Shown: one piece after another, positions 35,963-43,645 of the stretch
How positions within the stretch are numbered: position 1 is the first letter of the stretch
Layout of the letters: every line of letters starts with the position of its first letter
DNA from: Jejuia sp. UBA6058
GTDB taxonomy: Bacteria; Bacteroidota; Bacteroidia; Flavobacteriales; Flavobacteriaceae
Reading direction: 5' to 3'
NCBI GenBank assembly: GCA_002428965.1
Contig: DIYI01000009.1
Coordinates: forward strand, 267,532 to 331,531
Length of the DNA stretch: 64,000 nucleotides
Position numbers and translations under genes: made by a program
The notes under the pieces: generated by a model
Told to the model about the DNA's origin: nothing
Seen by the model: only the letters and a program-made list of their open reading frames with translations
Databases searched by the model: none

Positions 35963-36988
35963 TTGGCAAATACAAAAAAATCTACCATAAAAGATATAGC
36001 CAATGTTTTAGGCATAAGTCCATCGGCTGTTTCAAAAGCCTTAAATAATCATCCTCGGATTAGCAAAAAAACCAAAGATGCTGTTTTACAAGTGGCTGAA
36101 AATATTAACTATCAGCCCAATCATATAGCTACAGCTTTAAGAAAAGGCAAAAGCAATTTGGTTGGTGTAATTATACCTAAAGCAAATAGTAATTTCTTCT
36201 CTTCTATTATTGAAAAAATTGAGGATGTATTAAATAAAAAAGGTTACAATGTAATTATCACACAATCCAACGAGTCTTACAATAAGGAATGTAAGAATAT
36301 CGAGGCTTTGCTTTTTACACAAGTTGACGGCATTATTGCATCTATGGCTAATGAAACTGTAAAACTAGACTACTACAATAAGGTAAAGCGAAAGGGAATA
36401 CCACTCATATTATTTGATAGAGGTGAAAACGATTTAAATGTTGATTACATAGGAATTGATGATTACAAAAGTAGTCATATGGTTATAGACCATCTCGTTG
36501 ATCAAGGCTGTAAAAGGATTGCTCATATTGGTGGGTATAGTCAAACACGTATTTATAAGAACAGGATTAAGGGCTATGTTGATGCTCTAGAAAAACATAA
36601 TTTACCATTTGAAGACGACCTAATGTATGAATGCAATTTAAGACTACAAGATGGTAAAGATATAATGAATAAACTTTTACAATTGCCTAAACCTCCAGAT
36701 GGTGTATATGTAGCCGGGGATTATGCCGCTTTAGGCGCATTGGAAGTTATAAAACAAAAAAAGCTAAAAATTCCTGAAGACATAGCACTTGTCGGGTTTA
36801 GCAACGAGCCTTTTTCAGAATTTGTATCTCCAGCCATTTCTTCTATAGAACAACATAGTGAAACAATTGGAGAACTAGCCGCAAAAACTTTTTTAAATAG
36901 AATAGCTAAACCGAATGAAGAAGTTTCGTTGAATAAAATTATACTAAAGCCAGAACTAATTATAAGAGCTTCATCAAAAAGAAAATAA
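35963..36988 (+). CDS. LacI-family transcriptional regulator of the L-sugar catabolic operon
   Basis: This 341-residue protein has a LacI HTH at residues 7-32 (STIKDIANVLGISPSAVSKA) with hinge region, then a periplasmic-binding-protein-like domain (GVIIPKANSNFFSSIIEKIE, DYIGIDDYKSSHMVIDHLVD, VGFSNEPFSEFVSPAISSI). The start codon is TTG at 35963; this gives the standard spacing to the HTH, and no in-frame ATG lies near. It is divergent from the catabolic operon. The two matching operators in the gap suggest that it represses both itself and the operon until an L-sugar intermediate binds. The inducer is unknown. Confidence 0.93.
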   Translation: MANTKKSTIKDIANVLGISPSAVSKALNNHPRISKKTKDAVLQVAENINYQPNHIATALRKGKSNLVGVIIPKANSNFFSSIIEKIEDVLNKKGYNVIITQSNESYNKECKNIEALLFTQVDGIIASMANETVKLDYYNKVKRKGIPLILFDRGENDLNVDYIGIDDYKSSHMVIDHLVDQGCKRIAHIGGYSQTRIYKNRIKGYVDALEKHNLPFEDDLMYECNLRLQDGKDIMNKLLQLPKPPDGVYVAGDYAALGALEVIKQKKLKIPEDIALVGFSNEPFSEFVSPAISSIEQHSETIGELAAKTFLNRIAKPNEEVSLNKIILKPELIIRASSKRK

Positions 36989-37018
36989 AAAAGCGAGTTT
37001 GGTAAAACTCGCTTTTTT
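36987..37018 (+). terminator. Intrinsic terminator of the lacI-type gene
   Basis: AAAAAAGCGAGTTT (36987-37000) and AAACTCGCTTTTTT (37005-37018) form a perfect stem with a 4-nt loop at the gene's stop codon. Confidence 0.88.
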
Positions 37019-37397
37019 CTACTAAAAACTAACTAACTCAAAATTAACAAAATCTCTTCTGTTACTTTTGCATTACTATAAACACTTAATATTTCTCAAA
37101 ACGAATAATAAAAACTATTATAACTGATGTCTTGAGTTAAACTTTGGAATATATTTAATGACCAATTAAATTCTATCTCCAAATCTTATTACAAATTTAT
37201 TTTGTTAAACTTAATTTATGTAAACCTTATGTTCAAATAACTAAAACATATGTTCAAACTTTAAAACTCCTTTAATTTATTTAACAAAATTTGAAGTGTC
37301 AAGATTGTCATTGGTAGTATAGATTAATACTTTTACATTATTAATTAATCTAGTCTTTATCCATAAAATTAATTTTGTTCCAACCAAAAGAAATATT
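37019..37397 (+). promoter_or_regulatory. 379-bp regulatory gap before the zinc alcohol dehydrogenase gene
   Basis: I see no gene here. It holds a direct repeat TATGTTCAAA at 37228-37237 and 37249-37258, 21 bp apart; an inverted repeat AGATTAAT/ATTAATCT at 37321-37328 and 37344-37351; and a minus-7 box TAATTTTG at 37370-37377. The box runs into TGTTCCAAC (37376-37384), which equals one half-site of the LacI operators nearby; the other half is degenerate. Control of the 37398 gene by the same repressor or by an activator on the direct repeats is possible. Confidence 0.45.
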
Positions 37398-38516
37398 ATG
37401 ATTAAATGTAAAGCGGCGGTTGCACCGGGAGACGGAACTTTCAAAATTGAAGAAACTGAAATTCACGCACCACAAGGTGATGAAGTATTGGTGAAAATTA
37501 AAGCTGCTGCGATATGCCATACAGATCATGACTCACTAAATTGGGGCATGCCAATTGTAATGGGACATGAAGGCGCCGGAATTGTAGAAGCCATTGGGTC
37601 TGATGTTACAAAAGTTGCAGTTGGTGACGAAGTTATCTTAAACTGGGCTACGCCGAAATACGATAGTTTTCAATCTCAAATTGGCAATCAAAACATATGT
37701 GAATGTAACTCCCCGGTTATGGCAAGTCATGCTGGTAAAATTTCAGGTGGACATCCAACGTTCGAATCTACCACATGGAAAGATAAGCCGATAGAACGTT
37801 CATTTAATTTGGGGACAATGTCTGAATATGCACTGGTAAGATCCTCAGGAGTTGTAAAGAAAAACTCTGCTAAAATGTCAATGGAAGCGGCTTCAACAAT
37901 TAGCTGTGGTGTAATGACGGGTTGTGGATCTGTTTTCAATACGGCTAAGCCAGAATGGGGAAGTTCTGTTGTGGTTTTGGGCACAGGAGGAGTTGGTTTA
38001 AACGTAGTTCAAGCAGCTAGAATTTCTGGTGCGGTTAAGATTATTGCTATCGATGTTAACGAAGAGCGTTTAAAAATGGCTAAGCAGTTTGGTGCCACAG
38101 ACACTATTTTAGCCAATAGAGAGGATAAAGGATTATTAAATGCAGCTGAAATTGTAAAGTCGATGACCAATGGTCGTGGAGCGGATTATGCATTTGAGTG
38201 TACAGCGGTTCCTGCTTTAGGAGTAGCGCCATTGGCCATGATTCGTAATGCTGGTACAGCAGTTCAGGTAAGCGGTATTGAAGAAGAGATTACCGTAGAT
38301 ATGCGTTTATTCGAATGGGATAAAATTTATGTGAACCCATTATATGGAGGAGCAAAGCCTGATATCGATTTCCCAAAGTTCGAAGCATTATACGATAAGG
38401 GGGATTTGAAGTTAGAAGAAATGATCACACGCACCTACAAGCTAGAAGATCTTCAACAAGGTTTTGATGATATGCTTGCTGGTAGAAACGCCAAGGGTGT
38501 AATAGTTTTTGAGTAG
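37398..38516 (+). CDS. Zinc-dependent alcohol dehydrogenase, class III-like
   Basis: This 372-residue medium-chain dehydrogenase has catalytic-zinc motifs AAAICHTDHDSLNWGMPIVM and GHEGAGIVEAIG, then TISCGVMTGCGSVFNTA and the NAD-binding VVLGTGGVGLNVVQAARISG, as in S-(hydroxymethyl)glutathione dehydrogenases. The structural-zinc loop is abnormal: instead of four spaced cysteines there is only NICECNSPV. The substrate is unknown. In some marine galactan loci such enzymes are linked to formaldehyde from demethylation of 6-O-methyl-galactose, but no P450 system is in this window. It is a single-gene unit, with a terminator at 38529 and the GH2 gene following. Confidence 0.85.
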   Translation: MIKCKAAVAPGDGTFKIEETEIHAPQGDEVLVKIKAAAICHTDHDSLNWGMPIVMGHEGAGIVEAIGSDVTKVAVGDEVILNWATPKYDSFQSQIGNQNICECNSPVMASHAGKISGGHPTFESTTWKDKPIERSFNLGTMSEYALVRSSGVVKKNSAKMSMEAASTISCGVMTGCGSVFNTAKPEWGSSVVVLGTGGVGLNVVQAARISGAVKIIAIDVNEERLKMAKQFGATDTILANREDKGLLNAAEIVKSMTNGRGADYAFECTAVPALGVAPLAMIRNAGTAVQVSGIEEEITVDMRLFEWDKIYVNPLYGGAKPDIDFPKFEALYDKGDLKLEEMITRTYKLEDLQQGFDDMLAGRNAKGVIVFE

Positions 38517-38528
38517 ATAAAAAAAATT

Positions 38529-38564
38529 AAAAATGGGTGTTTTATAGTTAGATTACCCATTTTT
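38529..38564 (+). terminator. Intrinsic terminator after the alcohol dehydrogenase gene
   Basis: AAAAATGGGT (38529-38538) pairs perfectly with ACCCATTTTT (38555-38564), 12 bp after the stop codon. Confidence 0.75.
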
Positions 38565-38711
38565 ATTTTCACAGCCCCTTCACTTTCTGAAAAACCAATT
38601 TTAAAATATGTTTGTTTAAAAACAGATAGCAAAAAAAACATTGGTATGTCAATTGAACTTTTAATATGAATTTGAAAAAAACTAAACATTTCATAAATTA
38701 AAGCCATTAAA

Positions 38712-41222
38712 ATGAAGAAATACACCACAATATTGACTATTCTTTTTCTTGTGGCATCTACATTACTAGTAAATGCCCAAGGAAGAAAGGTAGAACTATT
38801 AAAACAGTGGCAATTTACACAATACGATGACGGTGCATCTTTTCAATCATCATTTGATGACTCTACTTGGAAAACGGTAGAAGTACCTCATGATTGGGCC
38901 GCAGAAGGAGAATTTGATTTCGCAAACGACATCCAATTAACAATGGTTGTTCAAGATGGCGAACGCGAAGCAAGATTTAGATGCGGGCGTTCAGGGGCTT
39001 TACCATACACGGGAGTAGGTTGGTATAGAACACATTTCAATATTGAAGACACTAGTAAAGTTTACGACTTGCTATTTGATGGCGCTATGAGTCACGCTAA
39101 GGTTTACGTTAACGGAAACTATGTAGGAGGGCGACCAAATGGATACATTTCATTTCATTTTGACATTAGTAAATATGTAAAAGAAGGCGATAATGTACTA
39201 GCGGTTCGCTTGGAGAATTTCAATAGTCAATCCAGGTGGTATCCTGGAGCGGGCTTATATCGAAAAGTAAGCCTTATTCAAAAAGAAAAAAATCACATTC
39301 CTATCTGGGGCACTTATGTCACTACTCCTATTATCGAAAAAGGAAAAGCAACTGTTCATGCGGAAATTACTATTAAAGGTGAAGGATTGGTATCTATAAA
39401 AAACGAAATCCTCAATACAGAAGGCGAAATACTAGCTTCAAATATTCAAGACATAAATGCATCCACCACAAAAATTGCGATTTCGGATCTGACCCTAAAA
39501 AAGAAAAACATCACGCTTTGGTCTCTTGAAAATCCTTATCTCTATACTTTAAAAAGTACAATAATCACTGATGGAGAAGAAAGTGATGTAACAATAACAC
39601 CTTTCGGAATTAGATCCTTAGCTTTTGAGTTGGATGGTTTTTACTTAAATGGTAAGAAAACACGTTTTAAGGGGGTAAACATGCATCATGATTTAGGACC
39701 AACTGGAGCGGCGTTTTATCCTAATTTATTTAGAAGACAAATGCTAAAAATGAAGGAAATGGGTGTGAATGCTATTCGCTTTTCTCATAATCCACCGGCA
39801 CCTGAAGCATTGGATATTTGTGATGAGTTAGGATTGTTGGCCATTGATGAAGCTTTTGATGAATGGCAAATTGGTAAGGTAATTAACGGATATTCTCTTG
39901 ATTTTAATAAATGGGCTGAAATTGATTTGAGTGAAATGGTACTTAGAGATCGTAACCATCCGTCTGTAATTATGTGGAGTATCGGTAATGAAATTTTAGA
40001 GCAATACAGAAATGACCCTAATAATATCACAGGATATTTGAATGCTATTGTAAAAAAAATAGATACTACGCGTGCGACTACTTGTGGATTTAATAGGCCT
40101 ATTAGTTCTATTCCAAATGGAATGGCTTTTAAAGTAGATGTGGCAGGTTTTAATTACAAACCAGGATCATATCATATTTTCCGAGAAAAATATCCAAATT
40201 TAAAGTTTTATGGAAGTGAAACTGGAGGAATGGTAAGTTTAAGAGACACCTATAGATTCCCCGTTGTTTTCGATTCTATAAGGGATGATAGAGGCTTATC
40301 TGTCAACACCTTTACATATACAGATGGTTACCCTGGAAATTATGAAACTACAGGCGTCCGTTGGGGCTATCCTGCTTACAAAGAATTTGCTTCTCAAGAT
40401 GTGAATGATTTTGTATATGGTGAATTTGTTTGGACAGGTTATGATTATTTAGGCGAACCATCTCCCTATCATTTTGCACAATCACGTAGTTCTTATTTTG
40501 CACCAGTAGATTTTGTAGGGTTAGAAAAGGACAAATTCTATCAATATAAAAGTCGATGGAATCAAGAGGCGAAAACATTACATGCGTTTCCTCATTGGTC
40601 AGATCCAGCAAAAAAAGGCACTGTATTTCCTATGGTTTGCTATACTAATTATCCTAAAGCTGAACTTTTTGTAAATGGTGTAAGCAAAGGCATCAAAACT
40701 AGAGCTAAATTAGATCCTTCATTATTCCAAAATACAAGTTTTGACACTCATGGTTCGGGTGGCCCTTCCTTTGGGTTGATGAAAGCCTATGCCATCATTT
40801 GGGAGGACATAGAATATCAACCTGGAGAAATTAAAATTGTGGCTTACAATACAAAAGGAAGACAACAGGAAACACTTATCTATGAAACTGCCAAACCAGC
40901 CTCTAAAATCAAAATTACACCCGAGATAACGGATATCTCAGAAGGTGAAGTGGTAGTTTACAGAATTACCGTTACCGATGAAAATGGAAACTGGCAACCT
41001 CACTATGATAAGTTGTTAAATATCGAAGTATCGGGAGCAGGCAAGTTCTTAGCTTCGGGAAATGGAGATCCTACCAATTTACAGAAGCTAACAGACCCAA
41101 AACGTGACTTTTTCAAAGGAAAAGCAGTTGTGTTTGTTAAGGCCGTTGATAAAGGCACTATTATTATCAAAGTGAATACTGAAGATTTTTCAGCAACAAA
41201 TAATTCAATTACAATCAAATAA
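38712..41222 (+). CDS. Glycoside hydrolase family 2 (beta-galactosidase-like), exported
   Basis: This 836-residue protein has a cleavable signal peptide ending LVNAQ, so it is probably periplasmic. GH2 architecture: N-terminal sugar-binding domain (VYVNGNYVGGRPNGYISF), Ig-like domain, TIM barrel with GVNMHHDLGPTGAAFY, acid/base E427 in MWSIGNE and nucleophile E503 in YGSETGG, then DUF4982-like and other C-terminal beta domains. The SETGG nucleophile context differs from the TEN of the 10186 GH2, suggesting different specificity, such as charged or substituted galactosides. It heads a co-directional group with esterase, sulfatase and cytochrome-bearing genes. Confidence 0.93.
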   Translation: MKKYTTILTILFLVASTLLVNAQGRKVELLKQWQFTQYDDGASFQSSFDDSTWKTVEVPHDWAAEGEFDFANDIQLTMVVQDGEREARFRCGRSGALPYTGVGWYRTHFNIEDTSKVYDLLFDGAMSHAKVYVNGNYVGGRPNGYISFHFDISKYVKEGDNVLAVRLENFNSQSRWYPGAGLYRKVSLIQKEKNHIPIWGTYVTTPIIEKGKATVHAEITIKGEGLVSIKNEILNTEGEILASNIQDINASTTKIAISDLTLKKKNITLWSLENPYLYTLKSTIITDGEESDVTITPFGIRSLAFELDGFYLNGKKTRFKGVNMHHDLGPTGAAFYPNLFRRQMLKMKEMGVNAIRFSHNPPAPEALDICDELGLLAIDEAFDEWQIGKVINGYSLDFNKWAEIDLSEMVLRDRNHPSVIMWSIGNEILEQYRNDPNNITGYLNAIVKKIDTTRATTCGFNRPISSIPNGMAFKVDVAGFNYKPGSYHIFREKYPNLKFYGSETGGMVSLRDTYRFPVVFDSIRDDRGLSVNTFTYTDGYPGNYETTGVRWGYPAYKEFASQDVNDFVYGEFVWTGYDYLGEPSPYHFAQSRSSYFAPVDFVGLEKDKFYQYKSRWNQEAKTLHAFPHWSDPAKKGTVFPMVCYTNYPKAELFVNGVSKGIKTRAKLDPSLFQNTSFDTHGSGGPSFGLMKAYAIIWEDIEYQPGEIKIVAYNTKGRQQETLIYETAKPASKIKITPEITDISEGEVVVYRITVTDENGNWQPHYDKLLNIEVSGAGKFLASGNGDPTNLQKLTDPKRDFFKGKAVVFVKAVDKGTIIIKVNTEDFSATNNSITIK

Positions 41223-41279
41223 AGAGCTCTATACCGGTTACCTCTTTAATTAGGAAGAATAAGAAACAAGAGAAATAAA

Positions 41280-42080
41280 ATGTCGTCTAAATTCCGAACA
41301 ACTGAAATATCCAATCCTGAGTTCGAAAGTAACAACCTAAGGTTTATTACTGTAAAAACTCCTAACCTACAAGGTCGTGGAGATATTTGTGTTTACGTGC
41401 CAAAAGTTGAAGATGTACAAGATTTACCAGTTATTATTTTGATGCATGGAGTTTACGGCAGTGCTTGGATTTGGGCGCATAAAGCTGGTGTTCATTTTAC
41501 AGCGGATAAAATGATTAATTCCAAAGAGATTTCACCTTTTATTATTGCAATGCCTTCAGACGGACTTTGGGGCGACGGTTCAGCCTATTTAGCGCATAAT
41601 CAAAAAAACTTTGAGCAATGGATTGTAGATGATGTGCGTCATGCGATATTGGAGAACATAGAAACATCATCTCAAACCTCTAAATTCTTCATTTCAGGAC
41701 TATCCATGGGAGGTTATGGCGCACTCCATTTAGGAGCAAAATATTCCAATATTTTTAGTGGTATTTCAGGGCATTCTTCAATTACGCATATAGATCAAAT
41801 GCCTCTTTTTGTTGAAGAACCTCAACACTTATATCCAAATATCAATTTAGAAGAAGTTTCCGTTTTTAAATCTATTTTGAATAACAGGAACAATTTATCG
41901 CCCTTACGCTTTGATTGCGGCAAAAACGATTTACTCATAGAACATAACAGAGCGTTACATAAGTCACTAGAAACCAACAATATTCCACACATTTATGAAG
42001 AATTTGAAGGTGCTCATGAATGGGAGTACTGGCAAGTTCATATTAAAGACACACTTCTGTTTTTCAATTCTCTATTGTAA
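41280..42080 (+). CDS. Cytoplasmic alpha/beta-hydrolase esterase (S-formylglutathione hydrolase/tributyrin esterase-like)
   Basis: This 266-residue protein has no signal peptide. The serine hydrolase motif is SGLSMGGYGALHLG (GxSxGG nucleophile elbow), the oxyanion region is ILMHGVYGSAWIWAHKAG, the acid is in DCGKNDLLI and the histidine in EGAHEWEYW. It falls in the CE1/esterase D group. It could deacylate sugars, or hydrolyse S-formyl thiol adducts in partnership with the class III-like dehydrogenase at 37398. It lies 57 bp after the GH2 gene. The substrate is not determined. Confidence 0.82.
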   Translation: MSSKFRTTEISNPEFESNNLRFITVKTPNLQGRGDICVYVPKVEDVQDLPVIILMHGVYGSAWIWAHKAGVHFTADKMINSKEISPFIIAMPSDGLWGDGSAYLAHNQKNFEQWIVDDVRHAILENIETSSQTSKFFISGLSMGGYGALHLGAKYSNIFSGISGHSSITHIDQMPLFVEEPQHLYPNINLEEVSVFKSILNNRNNLSPLRFDCGKNDLLIEHNRALHKSLETNNIPHIYEEFEGAHEWEYWQVHIKDTLLFFNSLL

Positions 42081-42208
42081 TTTCCAATCACTCATTTAGC
42101 AATTTACATTACAAATGATTATATCTGTAGGAGGTATGAACTAGAAAGTTTATACGCATTTATAAGTTTAGTATCTTGCCAGTAATAAACTAAACTTCAT
42201 TGCTTAAG

Positions 42209-43645
42209 ATGAGATTATTCATTTTTATTGTGCTTTGCGGCACCATCGTTTCTTGCAAACAAAACGAAGCGCTGTCCGCAGACAATTCTGCCATAAAAGA
42301 ACGACCAACATCAAAACCAAATATCATATTGGTTCTCACCGACGATCAAGGATGGGCGGATGTAGGTTTTAACGGTTGTACTGACATTCCAACGCCTAAT
42401 TTAGATCGGATGGCCAATGAAGGAGTTATTTTTTCAAATGGTTACGTTACTCACCCATATTGCAGTCCTTCACGAGCAGGGATAATGACAGGTCGTTATC
42501 AAGCACGTTTTGGTCACGATTGCAATATGCCCTATAAAGAAGATAATGACGATACTGTAGGCACACCACTTTCAGAGAAGATGATTTCCGAAGCACTAAA
42601 AGAACAGGGATACCGCACAAGTGCTATAGGTAAATGGCATTTAGGCGATCACCCGAGTTTATATCCTACAAAACAAGGGTTTGATCATTGGTTCGGTTTT
42701 CCTGGTGGCGGCATGAACTACTGGGGGATTGCAAAGGACCCATCTCATATGGTGTACAGAAATGGTACTCCCGTTCCAGAGGAAGAATTGACGTATTTAA
42801 CAAATGATTTCACGCAAGAAGCAATTAATTTCATAACTAAAAAAGACGAAAAACCGTTTTTTATGTATTTAGCTTATAATGCACCACATGCGCCTGACCA
42901 TGCTACAAAACAATATTTGGAAAACACCAAACATATTGAATATGCTGGCAGAAGTGTTTACGGTGCACTGGTAAACGGAGTAGACCATTGTATGGGAAAA
43001 ATTGATTCGACATTGATTGCCAATAATATCAAAGACAATACTATTATTGTTTATTTAAGTGATAATGGAGGCAGAAAAGAATATGCAGACAACAGACCAT
43101 ATCGCGGTCATAAAGGCCAAATTTTTGAAGGCGGTATTAAAGTGCCATTTTTTATGAGATGGCCAGGAGCTATAAAGCCAAAACAAACTTATGACAAGCC
43201 GATTATTGCCTTAGACCTGTTCCCTACTTTTCTTGCTGCTGCTGGTGGAGACATTACAAATGAACCACAACTAGAAGGTAAAAATTTATTGCCGTACATT
43301 AAGAATGAGTTGGATGAAGCGCCTCATGATATGCTATTCTGGCGTTCTGTGGGAGGATTTGAGTATGGTGTTAGAAAAGGGAAATACAAACTTTATAAAA
43401 GTGCTTATAAAGATAAATTATTGCTTTTTGATTTAGAAGCCGACAGTTATGAGCGCAATAATATTGCAGAGAACCATCCTGAAATTGTTGCTGAATTGAA
43501 TGGGGCCTATAAAGTTTGGGATTCGGAAAACATCGATCCGCAATGGTTTGATCCGCATCCAGAAAATGTTATTAAAGAAGAGAACCGATTGCAAGAAGCT
43601 CGAAAAAAATCATTAAATCTTAAGAAGTCCCAAACACCTTTTTAA
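42209..43645 (+). CDS. Type I sulfatase lipoprotein
   Basis: I chose the ATG at 42209 (MRLFIFIVLCGTIVSC, lipobox with Cys16); the in-frame TTG at 42200 only adds three residues. The protein is 478 residues. Sulfatase features are NIILVLTDDQGWADVGF (metal-binding Asp pair), YCSPSRAGIMTGR with formylglycine precursor Cys85, GKWHLGDHP, YLSDNGGRKE and GHKGQIFEGGIKVPFFMRWP. It belongs to the arylsulfatase-like part of the family, a different subgroup from the 8428 sulfatase. The cytochrome-bearing gene starts at the next base after its stop, so the two are translationally coupled. Confidence 0.94.
   Translation: MRLFIFIVLCGTIVSCKQNEALSADNSAIKERPTSKPNIILVLTDDQGWADVGFNGCTDIPTPNLDRMANEGVIFSNGYVTHPYCSPSRAGIMTGRYQARFGHDCNMPYKEDNDDTVGTPLSEKMISEALKEQGYRTSAIGKWHLGDHPSLYPTKQGFDHWFGFPGGGMNYWGIAKDPSHMVYRNGTPVPEEELTYLTNDFTQEAINFITKKDEKPFFMYLAYNAPHAPDHATKQYLENTKHIEYAGRSVYGALVNGVDHCMGKIDSTLIANNIKDNTIIVYLSDNGGRKEYADNRPYRGHKGQIFEGGIKVPFFMRWPGAIKPKQTYDKPIIALDLFPTFLAAAGGDITNEPQLEGKNLLPYIKNELDEAPHDMLFWRSVGGFEYGVRKGKYKLYKSAYKDKLLLFDLEADSYERNNIAENHPEIVAELNGAYKVWDSENIDPQWFDPHPENVIKEENRLQEARKKSLNLKKSQTPF

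Noticed and set aside
24870..36988. Galacturonate (pectin) catabolism based on uxaA, uxaB, kdgK, eda and GH28
   Set aside because: No uronate isomerase (uxaC) or pectate lyase is present, the GH28 proteins lack the uronate-binding arginine, and an LgoD-like dehydrogenase, lactonase and FucP fit L-galactose better.
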